Source: Rugosimonospora africana (GTDB lineage: Bacteria > Actinomycetota > Actinomycetes > Mycobacteriales > Micromonosporaceae). From it: a stretch of 64,000 nucleotides of DNA. Each line of letters begins with the position of its first letter. The first letter of the stretch is position 1. The position numbers and the translations under genes were made by a program. Positions 8,557-17,596 of this stretch are shown here, piece after piece. Where the stretch lies: contig NZ_BONZ01000032.1 of NCBI RefSeq assembly GCF_016862975.1, forward strand, positions 62,001 through 126,000, in the 5' to 3' direction. Below the pieces are notes generated by a model. The model searched no databases, was not told the origin of the DNA, and saw only the letters and a program-made list of their open reading frames with translations.

Positions 8557-9930
8557 ATGCCCATCTCAACACGGCGCTTCAGCCGCCGGAATCTGCTGTC
8601 GGTCGTGTCCGCGTCGGCTCTGGCGGGCGTGGCGGCCACGGCCTGCGGCGGAGCGTCCGGACAGAACTCCACGGCGCCCGGCGCACCGGTGAGCCAGTCC
8701 GACATCGACAAGGCCATGAAGACCGCGACCACGTTGACGTTCTGGACCTGGGTGCCGGACATCAGCAAGGAGGTCGACGTCTTTCGGCAGAAGTACCCGG
8801 CCATCAAGGTCAATGTCGTGAATCCCGGCCAGGGGACACCGGCGTACACCAAGCTGAGGACGGCGCTGAAGGCGGGCAAGGGCGCGCCGGACCTCGCGCA
8901 GATCGAGTACCAGTACATCCCGACCTTCTCCATCACCAAGAGCCTCGTCGACCTGCGCCCCTACGGAGCCGATGCGCTCAAGTCGACGTTCGTGGACTGG
9001 GCCTGGGGTCAGGTAACCGGCGCCAATGGCGAGGTCTGGGGCTATCCGCAGGACACCGGGCCGATGGGGATGCTCTACCGGGCCGACATCTTCGCCCAGT
9101 ACGGCGTCGGCGTACCCAAGACCTGGGACGAGTTCGCCGCGGCCGCGCAGAAGCTGCACGCCGCCAATCCCTCCGTCTATCTGACCAACCTCGCCGACAA
9201 CGAAGCCGGTGTCTGGCACGGCCTGCAGTGGCAGGTCGGCGCGAAGCCCTACACCGTCAACGGCACGAAGGTCGGACTCGACGTCAACGACGAGGCATCG
9301 AAGAAGCTCGCGAGTTTCTGGGGCAGCCTCAACCAGCGAGGGCTCATCTCGGCGGACCCCGACTTCACCGACGGCTGGTACCAGGGCCTGGAGAAGGGCA
9401 AGTACGCGACCTGGCTCACCGCCGCCTGGGGTCCCGTGTTCCTGAGCGGAAGCGCGAAGTCCACAGCCGGCAAGTGGCGGGCGGCACCGCTGCCACAGTG
9501 GAGCGCCGGCGCGAACGCGTCGGGCAACTGGGGCGGCTCGACCACGGCCGTCGTGCAGGGCACCAAGAATCCGATCGCGGCCGCGAAGTTCGCCGAGTTC
9601 CTCAACACCGACCCGACGACCACCAAGATGTTCAACACCGAGCAGAGCTTCTTCCCGGCGACGAAGGCACTGCTCGCGGATCCGTCGTTCATCGGCCAGC
9701 AGGCGTCGTTCTACAGTGGACAGACGGTGAACAAGGTCTTCGCCGACATCAGTGACAGCGTGGACACTTCGTTCCAGTGGCCGCCGTTCCTCGACGAGTC
9801 GGTCAACGACTGGACCGACACGGTGGGCAAGGCGCTCGGTGACCGCACCGACCTGTCGGCCGCCGCGGGCCAATGGCAGTCACGGCTGGCCACCTACGCC
9901 AAGGCTCAGGGCTTCCAGGTTCAGGGGTAG
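8557..9930 (+). CDS. sugar ABC transporter substrate-binding lipoprotein (family 1)
   Basis: A 457-residue extracellular solute-binding protein. The N-terminus has an RR-containing twin-arginine-like signal (RRFSRRNLL) and a lipobox (VAATAC), so it is probably exported folded and lipid-anchored. The mature part follows the MalE/family 1 pattern, with LTFWTWVP near the start, a GYPQDTGPMGMLYRAD substrate-contact region and WGGSTTAVVQGTKN. ATG 8557 is preceded by GAGGAG; the longer open frame back to 8449 lacks a ribosome binding site. It opens an importer operon with two permeases, a GH42 enzyme and a beta-helix protein. Galactose- or arabinose-containing oligosaccharides are the likely ligands (inference from neighbours). 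Confidence 0.92.
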   Translation: MPISTRRFSRRNLLSVVSASALAGVAATACGGASGQNSTAPGAPVSQSDIDKAMKTATTLTFWTWVPDISKEVDVFRQKYPAIKVNVVNPGQGTPAYTKLRTALKAGKGAPDLAQIEYQYIPTFSITKSLVDLRPYGADALKSTFVDWAWGQVTGANGEVWGYPQDTGPMGMLYRADIFAQYGVGVPKTWDEFAAAAQKLHAANPSVYLTNLADNEAGVWHGLQWQVGAKPYTVNGTKVGLDVNDEASKKLASFWGSLNQRGLISADPDFTDGWYQGLEKGKYATWLTAAWGPVFLSGSAKSTAGKWRAAPLPQWSAGANASGNWGGSTTAVVQGTKNPIAAAKFAEFLNTDPTTTKMFNTEQSFFPATKALLADPSFIGQQASFYSGQTVNKVFADISDSVDTSFQWPPFLDESVNDWTDTVGKALGDRTDLSAAAGQWQSRLATYAKAQGFQVQG

Positions 9931-10006
9931 CGACCGTGTTGCTCGCCGGCCCGGCCGCCCAGCCCGCGCGGTGCGGCGCCTACACCGCACGAGGAGGCGA
10001 ACTTCC

Positions 10007-10996
10007 GTGACCATCACCACCGGCACCAGTCCGGCCCAGATCCAGGCGGCGGGAAGGCAACGCTGGACGAAGAGGCGACGCCGGTCGGAGAGGCAACGCC
10101 GGTCGGAGAGGCGGCGGTCGACGGGCGGGGTCAGCCAAGCCAACCGAGGCTATCTGTTCGTCGCTCCGTTCCTCATCTTCTTCCTCGGCCTGTTCCTGCT
10201 TCCGCTGCTCTACGCGGCGTATCTCAGCCTGTTCCGAGAGCGGCTCGTCGGCGGCACGACCTTCGTCGGCCTCGGCAACTACGCCAGAGCCTTCGGCGAC
10301 GACCGACTGATCGGCGGCGTCCTGCGCGTGGCGCGGTTCTTCCTTTTGCAGGTTCCCATCATGCTCGGGTTGGCGTTGCTCGCCGCGCTCGCGATCGACA
10401 GCGGTTTGCTGCGCCTCTCGAAGGTCTTCCGGCTCAGCATCTTCGTTCCGTACGCCGTGCCCAGTGCGGTCGCCGCGCTCATGTGGGGCTACCTGTACGG
10501 TCCCGACTACGGCCCCTTCGCCCAGCTCGCTCACCGGATCGGCACCGGGGTTCCGCAGTTCCTGACCGCGAGCCACATGCTCGGCTCCCTGGCGAACATC
10601 GTCACGTGGGAGTTCACCGGCTACGACATGATCATCTTGTACGCCGCGCTGCGGTCCATCCCGCAGGATCTGTACGAGGCCGCGGCGGTCGACGGCGCCG
10701 GAGCCTGGCGTATCGCGTGGAGCATCAAGATTCCCGCCCTGCGCCCTGCCCTGCTGCTCTGCCTGCTCTTCTCGGTCATCGGCAGCTTCCAGCTGTTCAC
10801 CGAGCCGAATCTCGTCCAGCGTCTCGCGCCGAACGTCATCGACAGCGCCTACACGCCCAACCTCTACGCGTACAGCCTGGCCTTCACCAGTCAGGACGTG
10901 AACTACGCGGCGGCGGTCTCGTTCCTGCTCGGCCTGGTCATCGTGGTCGCCTCGTACGTCGTCCTGTTCGCCACCAGCCGGAGGGCCCGGTCATGA
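10007..10996 (+). CDS. sugar ABC transporter permease, MalF type
   Basis: A 329-residue inner-membrane permease with about six transmembrane segments and the ATPase-docking EAA loop EAAAVDGAGAWRIAW. GTG 10007 follows GAGGAGG at 9991-9997. The first 45 residues are Arg/Ser/Glu-rich and contain an 18-bp tandem duplication (RRSERQRRSERRRS). The gene overlaps the next permease by 4 bases (ATGA). There is no ATPase gene in this operon, so a shared MsiK-type ATPase encoded elsewhere must be assumed. Confidence 0.9.
   Translation: MTITTGTSPAQIQAAGRQRWTKRRRRSERQRRSERRRSTGGVSQANRGYLFVAPFLIFFLGLFLLPLLYAAYLSLFRERLVGGTTFVGLGNYARAFGDDRLIGGVLRVARFFLLQVPIMLGLALLAALAIDSGLLRLSKVFRLSIFVPYAVPSAVAALMWGYLYGPDYGPFAQLAHRIGTGVPQFLTASHMLGSLANIVTWEFTGYDMIILYAALRSIPQDLYEAAAVDGAGAWRIAWSIKIPALRPALLLCLLFSVIGSFQLFTEPNLVQRLAPNVIDSAYTPNLYAYSLAFTSQDVNYAAAVSFLLGLVIVVASYVVLFATSRRARS
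10078..10112 (+). repeat. 18-bp tandem duplication in the permease N-terminus
   Basis: ACGCCGGTCGGAGAGGCA at 10078 is repeated (17 of 18 bases) at 10096. It duplicates an RRSERQ-like hexapeptide in the basic cytoplasmic tail. Confidence 0.85.
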
Positions 10997-11880
10997 CCAC
11001 CGTCCCCACCACGCCGTCCGCGCGCGGCACGAGGCGCCGGCACAGCAACCTGCTGCTGATCGGCATGCTGGCGCTGTTCGCCTACTTCCTCCTGCCGCTG
11101 TTCTGGCTCTGCGTCGCGGCCACGAAGACCACCGGCGACCTGTTCTCCACGTTCGGGCTCTGGTTCGGCCACACGCTGTCGCTGTTCTCCAACGTCCGCG
11201 AGACGTTCACCCACAACCACGGCGAGTACGGCCGCTGGCTGGCCAACACGTTCGTCTACTCGGTCGTCAGCGCCGGCGGCGCGGCCTTCCTCGCCACCCT
11301 CGGCGGCTATGGATTCGCCAAGTACCGGTTCCGCGGCAACAGCCCGATGTTCGCCGCCGTCCTCGGTTCGGTGATGGTGCCGACGACCGCGCTGGCCATC
11401 CCGACCTACGTCCTCTTCAGCAGGGTCGGTCTGGTCAACACCCCGTGGGCCATCATCCTGCCGTCGCTGGTCAGCCCGTTCGGCCTGTACCTGATGCGGA
11501 TCTACGCGCAGGACGCCATCGAGGACAGCCTCCTTGAAGCGGCCCGGATCGACGGGGCGGGCGAGTTCCGGATCTTCTTCCGGATCGTGCTGCGCAGCCT
11601 CGCGCCCGGCATCGTCACCGTGCTGCTGTTCACTCTCGTGGCCACGTGGAACAACTACTTCCTGCCGCTGATCATGCTCAACAACCCGAATCTCTACCCG
11701 ATCACCGTCGGTCTGAGCTCCTGGTCGGCGCAGGCGTCCGGCGGCAGCGGCTCGGACCCCGACCTGCTCTCGCTGGTCGTCACCGGATCCCTGCTGTCGG
11801 TCGTCCCGCTGATCGCGGCCTTCCTGCTCCTGCAGCGCTACTGGCAGTCCGGTCTCAACGCCGGCGCGGTCAAGCAATAG
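10993..11880 (+). CDS. sugar ABC transporter permease, MalG type
   Basis: A 295-residue permease, partner of the MalF-like protein before it. It has about six membrane segments and the EAA loop EAARIDGAGEFRIFFRIVL before the last helices. The ATG overlaps the stop of the preceding gene (ATGA), which implies translational coupling. The GH42 gene starts about 50 bp downstream. Import of oligosaccharides for the cytoplasmic galactosidase is the likely role. Confidence 0.92.
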   Translation: MTTVPTTPSARGTRRRHSNLLLIGMLALFAYFLLPLFWLCVAATKTTGDLFSTFGLWFGHTLSLFSNVRETFTHNHGEYGRWLANTFVYSVVSAGGAAFLATLGGYGFAKYRFRGNSPMFAAVLGSVMVPTTALAIPTYVLFSRVGLVNTPWAIILPSLVSPFGLYLMRIYAQDAIEDSLLEAARIDGAGEFRIFFRIVLRSLAPGIVTVLLFTLVATWNNYFLPLIMLNNPNLYPITVGLSSWSAQASGGSGSDPDLLSLVVTGSLLSVVPLIAAFLLLQRYWQSGLNAGAVKQ

Positions 11881-11931
11881 CGCACGCCGACTCCAGAGCT
11901 CGTCAGACCTGTCAACGGGAGTGTGTCACTC

Positions 11932-14055
11932 ATGCCCGAGCTGCCGCCGCATGTTCTGTTCGGCGCCGCCTACTACCACGAATACCAGCCGTACGAACGC
12001 CTGAAGACCGACCTCGACCTGATGGCCGAGGCGCACTTCACCGTCATCCGGGTGGGCGAGTCCGTCTGGTCCACCTGGGAGCCGGAGAACGACCGGTTCG
12101 AGCTCGACTGGCTGCAGCCCGTGCTCGACGGCGCGCACGAGCGGGGCATCTCGGTCATCCTGGGTACGCCGACGTACGCGGTACCCCCGTGGCTGGTGCG
12201 GCTGTATCCGGAGATCGCCGGCGAGCGGCGCACCGGGCAGCGCATCCCGTGGGGGGCGCGGCAGGAGGTCGACTTCACGAATCCCGCGTTCCGCTTCCAC
12301 GCCGAGCGGATCATCCGCCGGATCGTGGCGCGCTACGCCGACCACCCGGCCGTCATCGGGTTCCAGGTGGACAACGAGCCCGGCCTGGAACTCTTCCACA
12401 ACCACGGCGTGTTCCAGCGGTTCACCGACTACCTGCGCCACACCTACGGCGACGTGGACACGCTCAACCGGGAGTGGGGCCTCGTCTACTGGTCTCACCG
12501 CCTGTCGACCTGGGCCGACCTGTGGACTCCCGAGGGCAACGCCCAGCCGCAGTACGACGTTGCCTGGCGCCGGTTCCAGGCCGAGCAGACCACCGAGTTC
12601 ATCGGCTGGCAGGCCGACATCGTCCGCGAGTACGCCCGCCCGGACCAGTTCGTCACCACCTGCCTCGCGTACGAGCGGCCGGCCCTTGAGGACGATGAGC
12701 TGACCGACCGGCTCGACGTCACGGCCGGCAACCCGTACTACCGGATGCAGGACGGGCTGGAGCGGCCGGGGCACGACGGCGACCCGCAGCGCTGGATGAC
12801 CAGCGGGACCTGGGCGCTCTACCTGAGCGCGGACCGCATGTACTCCTCCAGGCAGGAGCCGTTCCTGGTCACGGAGACCAACGCGGGCAACATCAGCGTT
12901 CCGTGGGACAACCGGCCCGCCTATGACGGACAGTGGCGCCAGGCCGCCTGGGCCCTCGTCTCGCGGGGCGCCCGGATGGTCGAGTACTGGCACTGGCACA
13001 CCCTGCACTTCGGCGCGGAGACCTACTGGGGCGGCATCCTGCCGCACAGCGGGCGACCCGGCCGGACGTACCGGGAACTCGCCCGGCTGGGCGCCGAGTT
13101 CCGGGCCGCCGGCGACCTCGTCGCGGGGCTCACCCCGGACGCCGACATCACGGTGGCCTTCTCGATGCCGAGCAAGTGGCTCATGCAGAAGTACCCCGCC
13201 CTGGCGCATCGCGACGGCAGCCCCGACGAGCGCGCCTACCAGGGCCTCTTCGACCCCTTCTACCGCGGTGCCTTCGACGCGGGACTGCAGGTGCGCATCG
13301 TGCACGCCCGGCAGCTCATCGACCCGGCCGGGCGGCGCGCCGGTACCACGCCGGAGCAGGCCGTGCGGCAGCACCGGGTACTCGTGGTGCCCGGGCTGTA
13401 CCTGGCCGACGATGCCACGCTCGACTGGCTCAGGGCGTACGCCGAGGCCGGGGGGCACCTCGTCCTCGCCCCCCGCACCGGCTACGCCGACCAGGAAGGC
13501 CGGGCTCGCGCCGAGCGCGTGCCGGCGCGCCTCGCCGACGCGGCCGGCGTCTGGTACGACGAGTTCAGCAACCTCACCGAGGACATACCCGTACTCGCCG
13601 CCGGCGACCACCTGGCGCTCGACGGCGGATCCCGCGCGACCCGATGGGTCGACGGCCTGCAGGTCTCCACGGCGACGGTCCTTGCCACCTACCGGCACCC
13701 GCACTTCGGTCAGTGGCCCGCCGTCACCACCCGCCAGGCCGGCAGCGGACGCATCACCTACGTGGGCACGGTGCCCAACGGCGACCTCGCCAGGGCACTG
13801 ATGGCGTGGCTCGCTCCGGCCGGCGACCGCCCATGGCGGAACCTACCCGCAAGCGTCACCGCCACCGGTGCCACGGCACGGGACGGCCGGCGGGTCCGCT
13901 TCATCCACAACTGGTCCTTCACGCCCATTGCCATCCGGCTGCCCGTCGCGGCGACCGACGCCCTCGGCGACGACCGGTACGCGGCAGGAGACGAACTCCA
14001 CCTGGGCGCGTGGGACGTACGCGTGCTTGTCGAACACACCCCACAGTCCCGTTGA
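11932..14055 (+). CDS. beta-galactosidase, glycoside hydrolase family 42
   Basis: A 707-residue GH42 enzyme without a signal peptide, so it is cytoplasmic. The TIM-barrel begins with FGAAYYHEYQPYERLKTDL. The acid/base is Glu149 in GFQVDNEPG and the nucleophile Glu315 in LVTETNAG. Trimerisation and beta-sandwich domains follow, to typical length. GH42 enzymes hydrolyse terminal beta-D-galactosides; some prefer galactooligosaccharides or alpha-L-arabinopyranosides. I chose ATG 11932 because the CGGGAG at 11916-11921 is well spaced for it; a GTG at 11923 is too close. It sits directly behind the importer permeases and would process what they bring in. Confidence 0.92.
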   Translation: MPELPPHVLFGAAYYHEYQPYERLKTDLDLMAEAHFTVIRVGESVWSTWEPENDRFELDWLQPVLDGAHERGISVILGTPTYAVPPWLVRLYPEIAGERRTGQRIPWGARQEVDFTNPAFRFHAERIIRRIVARYADHPAVIGFQVDNEPGLELFHNHGVFQRFTDYLRHTYGDVDTLNREWGLVYWSHRLSTWADLWTPEGNAQPQYDVAWRRFQAEQTTEFIGWQADIVREYARPDQFVTTCLAYERPALEDDELTDRLDVTAGNPYYRMQDGLERPGHDGDPQRWMTSGTWALYLSADRMYSSRQEPFLVTETNAGNISVPWDNRPAYDGQWRQAAWALVSRGARMVEYWHWHTLHFGAETYWGGILPHSGRPGRTYRELARLGAEFRAAGDLVAGLTPDADITVAFSMPSKWLMQKYPALAHRDGSPDERAYQGLFDPFYRGAFDAGLQVRIVHARQLIDPAGRRAGTTPEQAVRQHRVLVVPGLYLADDATLDWLRAYAEAGGHLVLAPRTGYADQEGRARAERVPARLADAAGVWYDEFSNLTEDIPVLAAGDHLALDGGSRATRWVDGLQVSTATVLATYRHPHFGQWPAVTTRQAGSGRITYVGTVPNGDLARALMAWLAPAGDRPWRNLPASVTATGATARDGRRVRFIHNWSFTPIAIRLPVAATDALGDDRYAAGDELHLGAWDVRVLVEHTPQSR

Positions 14056-14075
14056 CCGGCAAGGAGCCCACCCCG

Positions 14076-15626
14076 ATGAAACGTGTCGTCACGCTGGCCG
14101 CCCTCGCGGCGGCCGCCGTCCTCGCCGCACCGGCCGCCCCGGCGGTCGCCGCCGGCACCACCTACTACGTCGACTGCGGCGCCGCGACCAACGGCAGCGG
14201 TACGTCGGCCAGCCCGTGGAACAACCTCACGACGGTGTCGGCCTTCGCCTTCGTGGCCGGTGACTCCATCCTGCTCAAGCGCGGCACGACCTGCACCGGT
14301 GCGTTCGCGTTCAACCGATCCGGCACGGCGACCAGCCCGATCACGATCGACGCGTACGGCACCGGAGCCCTGCCGGTCATCGACGGCAACGGTGCCCAGA
14401 CCGCGGTCACACTGACCAACCCGAACTACCTGACGGTCGCCGACCTGGAGATCCGGCACAGTACTCGCTGGGGCCTGCTCGCCACCAGCTCCACCACGGC
14501 CACCGTCACCGGCCTGACGCTGCGCGGGTTGACCGTGCACGACGTCGACGGCGGCACGATGGACCAGAAGTACACCGGTCTGGTCGTCGTCATGCCCGGC
14601 GTCACCGGCGGCAGGTTCGACCACGTCACGATCGACAGTGTCACCGCCTACGACACCACCATGTGGGCCGGCATCATGGTGTGGGGCGAGTGGATCGACG
14701 GCGACCGCCAATGGTCCAGGCACGCTCAGGACGTGACCAAGCGCAGCTCAAACATCCTGATCCAGAACTCGACCGCGCACGACACGTTCGGCGACGGCAT
14801 CGTCGCGTACATGGGCTCGAACGTGACGCTCCAGCACAACGTCGCGTACCTGACCGGCCAGCAGCCGACGCAGACGATCGGGACACCGAACGCCATCTGG
14901 ACGTGGGCCAGCAACGACGTCGTGGTGCAGTACAACGAGGCGTACGACAACAACTCGCCGGGCTCCGACGGCGGCGGCTTCGACATCGACTACTGGAGCA
15001 CCAACACCACCGTCCAATACAACTACGCGCACGACAACGCGGCGTACTGCGTCGGCGTCTTCGGCGCGGAGAAGGTCGCCACGGTCAACTCGATCGTCCG
15101 GTACAACATCTGCGCCAACAACGGGTTCGAGTCGACCCGCGACGGTGCCGAGGAAATCGACATCGCGACGTGGGACGGCGGCAAGATCTCCGGCCTGCAG
15201 ATCTACGGCAACACCGTCTACACCACGGAGCGGGGCGTCATCGGAACCACCACCAACGTGCCGACTCCCACGTTCGTCGCCGGGCAGCCGCTGCTCTTCA
15301 AAGACAACCTGGTGGTGTCCACCGTGGCGAACGTGCTCGGGGCCGGCATGGCGCAGGTCCCGTTCGACCGCGACGACAACCTGTACTACTACACCGGCGG
15401 CTCGTTCTCCTCGGGCGAGGCGCACAGCGTCCACAACCAGAACCCGCTGGTGAACTCGCTCGGGTATCACGCGGTGGGCATGCCGACCACGCAGTGGACA
15501 CTCCAGGCGGGATCGCCGGCAATCAACGCCGGCGCCACGATCGCCGGCGCCCCGACCACCGACTTCTTCGGCCACACCGTGCCGCTGGGCGGCGCGACCG
15601 ACATCGGAGCCGACGAGGCGCGGTAA
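14076..15626 (+). CDS. secreted right-handed beta-helix protein (pectate-lyase-like fold)
   Basis: A 516-residue protein with a Sec signal peptide (MKRVVTLAALAAAAVLAAP, cleavage near AVAA). The mature part starts TTYYVDCGAA, the usual opening of secreted parallel beta-helix proteins, and continues with helix-coil repeats rich in IxIxN turns, for example NNTTVQYNYAHDN and VVVQYNEAYDNNSPG. A GGFDIDYWSTN segment and the final GATDIGADE motif are common in polysaccharide-lyase or glycosidase-like beta-helices. I cannot place catalytic residues. ATG 14076 follows AAGGAG. It is 20 bp behind GH42 in the same operon, suggesting a secreted enzyme that attacks pectin-type or arabinogalactan side chains (inference). 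Confidence 0.82.
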   Translation: MKRVVTLAALAAAAVLAAPAAPAVAAGTTYYVDCGAATNGSGTSASPWNNLTTVSAFAFVAGDSILLKRGTTCTGAFAFNRSGTATSPITIDAYGTGALPVIDGNGAQTAVTLTNPNYLTVADLEIRHSTRWGLLATSSTTATVTGLTLRGLTVHDVDGGTMDQKYTGLVVVMPGVTGGRFDHVTIDSVTAYDTTMWAGIMVWGEWIDGDRQWSRHAQDVTKRSSNILIQNSTAHDTFGDGIVAYMGSNVTLQHNVAYLTGQQPTQTIGTPNAIWTWASNDVVVQYNEAYDNNSPGSDGGGFDIDYWSTNTTVQYNYAHDNAAYCVGVFGAEKVATVNSIVRYNICANNGFESTRDGAEEIDIATWDGGKISGLQIYGNTVYTTERGVIGTTTNVPTPTFVAGQPLLFKDNLVVSTVANVLGAGMAQVPFDRDDNLYYYTGGSFSSGEAHSVHNQNPLVNSLGYHAVGMPTTQWTLQAGSPAINAGATIAGAPTTDFFGHTVPLGGATDIGADEAR

Positions 15627-15649
15627 CGCGCGGAACCCCGCGCGACGAA

Positions 15650-15684
15650 GGCTGCGGTCTGACGATCGACGTCAGACCGCAGCC
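15650..15684. terminator. bidirectional terminator hairpin between convergent polysaccharide genes
   Basis: GGCTGCGGTCTGACG, loop ATCGA, then the exact complement: a perfect 15-bp stem. It lies 23 bp after the beta-helix gene and 68 bp after the end of the minus-strand arabinofuranosidase gene, so it can end both transcripts. Confidence 0.85.
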
Positions 15685-15752
15685 CCGTTCGGGTCGTCCA
15701 CTCGTGGCGGCCCCGGCCGGCCGCCCGGCGCGGCTGCCGTGCGGCGACAAGG

Positions 15753-17228
15753 CTAGCGGTAGCCGGCCGCGGTGATGTTGGCCTGGACCGCGTTCTCGGT
15801 GGCGTCCGACGGGTAGCCGGAGGTCATCACGCCCTCGTAGAAGGTGCCGGCGGAGCCGTTGCTGTTGTCGCCGCCGATACCGAGGATGATGGCCCCCTGC
15901 TTCTTCATCGGGTTGTAACCCGAGACGTTGGGGCGCAGGCCGTCGTAGAAGGTCGACAGCCCGCCGGACTGGGCGTTGCCGCCGCGGATGGCCCAGTGGT
16001 TCGGCTCGCCCTTGATGATGGCGGTGGTGTAGCGGTAGTTGACGGTCGGGTCGTTGGCGTTGTATCCGGCGTTCCGGCCGGAGTACAGGCCGTTCTCCAT
16101 GTCCGCCATGATCCAGGGGCCGTTGCCGGTGCCGTACCCCCAGACCTTGATGTTGCCGAAGTAGATGGCTTCCATGGTCCCGTTGCCGTCGTCGCGGCTG
16201 TTCGTCTCGGCGTTGCCGTAGTCGAAGCAACAGCCGCCGTTGTAGTGCGTGCCGTCGAAGATGGCGTACATGCCCTCCGGCTGGTCGCCGGTCGCGATGC
16301 CGTGCGTGCTGTTGTTGCGGTACCCGGTGCCGGCGGCCACGTAGACGCCGTACGCCTTGTGCCCGCCCACGGTGGTTGGCGCCGCGGTCGCGTTGGCGAG
16401 GTTGTCGTAGCCACCGGCGGCGGGGCCGGAGAAGCCGCCGGGAGGCGCCTGGGTCAGCGGGTTACCGCGACCGGACTGGTCGTAGATGATGGTGATGAGG
16501 CAGGTCGTGTTGGCGCAGAACGAGTCCTGGGTGGCCGCGTTGGCGGCCCCGCCGGCACTGAGCACACCGATGTCCCGGGTGGTGTTGTCCGACGCGCGGC
16601 GGACCTGGTAGAGCGGCCCGGTGTAGGCGGCGTACAGCGCCCGGGTGGTGCTGTGCGCTGCCACACACGGCGTACCACCCGCCGCATAGATGTCGCACGG
16701 CTGCTGGGCCGGCGGAGGTCCGGAGGTCCGCGACGGGGTCGGTGTCGGTGACGTCGGTGTCGGCGACGCCGGGGGACTCGGCGAGCCGGACGTCGGGGGC
16801 GTGCTGACACCGCCGGTGCAGGTGACGCCGTTGAGCGCGAAGCTCGACGGCGCCGGGTTGCTGGTGTTCCAGGTCCCGTTGAACCCGAAGCTCGCGCTCG
16901 CTCCGGTGGGGATGCTGGCGTTGTAGGACGCGTTGGTCACGGTGACCTGGCTGCCGGACTGGGTGTAGGAGCCGTTCCACAGTTGGGTGATGGTCTGGCC
17001 GGCGCCGAATGACCAGGTCAGCCGCCAGCCGTTGATCGGGTCTCCGAGGTTGTTGACGCTCACGCTTGCCCCGAAGCCGCCCTGCCACTGCGTGGTCACC
17101 GTGTAGGTGACCTGACAGCCGGCGGCGGCGGCCGACGCGAACTGCGTGCTCGCCAGGCCGGCGCCGGCGAGCGCTACGGCCGTTGTGACGGCCACCGCCC
17201 ATCGCCGGCGGGAAATGCCGTGTCGCAC
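15753..17228 (-). CDS. abfB: secreted alpha-L-arabinofuranosidase, CBM2 + GH54
   Basis: A 491-residue exoenzyme. A signal peptide with twin-arginine flavour (RRRWAVAVTTAVALAGAG) leads to a family 2 carbohydrate-binding module at about 36-137 (Trp/Asn-rich, two cysteines), a Pro/Ser/Thr linker, and a GH54 catalytic domain from about 176 (QPCDIYAAGGTPCVAAHSTT). The nucleophile should be Glu341 in DYGNAETN and the acid/base Asp454 in GIGGDNSN, by comparison with fungal AbfB. Fungal GH54 enzymes usually carry CBM42; here the binding module is N-terminal CBM2 and no CBM42 is present. GTG 17228 is preceded by GGAG at a good distance; an upstream ATG at 17261 has no ribosome binding site. A perfect 16-bp palindrome lies 125 bp upstream. 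Confidence 0.9.
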   Translation of the reverse strand: MRHGISRRRWAVAVTTAVALAGAGLASTQFASAAAAGCQVTYTVTTQWQGGFGASVSVNNLGDPINGWRLTWSFGAGQTITQLWNGSYTQSGSQVTVTNASYNASIPTGASASFGFNGTWNTSNPAPSSFALNGVTCTGGVSTPPTSGSPSPPASPTPTSPTPTPSRTSGPPPAQQPCDIYAAGGTPCVAAHSTTRALYAAYTGPLYQVRRASDNTTRDIGVLSAGGAANAATQDSFCANTTCLITIIYDQSGRGNPLTQAPPGGFSGPAAGGYDNLANATAAPTTVGGHKAYGVYVAAGTGYRNNSTHGIATGDQPEGMYAIFDGTHYNGGCCFDYGNAETNSRDDGNGTMEAIYFGNIKVWGYGTGNGPWIMADMENGLYSGRNAGYNANDPTVNYRYTTAIIKGEPNHWAIRGGNAQSGGLSTFYDGLRPNVSGYNPMKKQGAIILGIGGDNSNGSAGTFYEGVMTSGYPSDATENAVQANITAAGYR

Positions 17229-17352
17229 GGGGTTGCTCCAATCTCTGGGGTGAACAGGCATCCGCAGGTGGCCTGACGGTAGGCGCCAGCCCCACCGTTA
17301 GCCTCCGGAGTCCCCGGCGGTCTCCCTTGCCGGCTTCATCGATATGACGTCG

Positions 17353-17368
17353 ATGTTACCGGTAACAT
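17353..17368. promoter_or_regulatory. perfect 16-bp palindrome, LacI-type operator of the arabinofuranosidase gene
   Basis: ATGTTACCGGTAACAT is a perfect palindrome with a central CG. It overlaps the predicted -10 element of the minus-strand promoter, so binding would block transcription. GTTACCGGTAAC cores are common among LacI-family sites of actinobacterial carbohydrate genes (family knowledge). It resembles neither of the other two operator types in this window. Confidence 0.7.
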
Positions 17369-17391
17369 ACATCGACGAATGAGAATCGCAA
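17364..17391 (-). promoter_or_regulatory. probable promoter of the arabinofuranosidase gene
   Basis: On the minus strand TTGCGA (17391-17386) and TATGTT (17369-17364) are 16 bp apart. The -10 is inside the palindrome. The leader would be about 130 nt. Confidence 0.45.
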
Positions 17392-17596
17392 AGCGGTCGC
17401 CGCCAATCAAGGGCGTCGATCGATGCCACGTCCGGGCGCCGGCGATCGTCCGGAGATCGGTGTGTCCCTCGTCCGAACGACGGGAAAAGTGAGCGAATTC
17501 GCACGACGGGGCGATGCGTCTCGCCCGTCCCGCGAGTCATATCTTTCGTAACGCCCGCTGCTGACGATGAAGCCGGCGACGATGAAGGAGCCAAGC

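Larger units (their letters stand above)
17229..17596. other. intergenic control region, arabinofuranosidase / VOC gene
   Basis: A 368-bp divergent gap. It holds the arabinofuranosidase promoter and its operator (17353-17391). Beyond the ribosome binding site AAGGAG at 17585-17590 before the VOC gene, I see no further gene or clear promoter. Confidence 0.6.

Noticed and set aside
12933-14075. In-frame N-terminal extension of the beta-helix protein
   Set aside because: It overlaps GH42 in another frame and is Arg/Pro-rich. The signal peptide and AAGGAG place the start at 14076.
15650-15684. The 35-bp inverted repeat as an attachment site or operator
   Set aside because: Its place between two convergent stops and its perfect 15-bp stem with a 5-nt loop fit a bidirectional terminator better.
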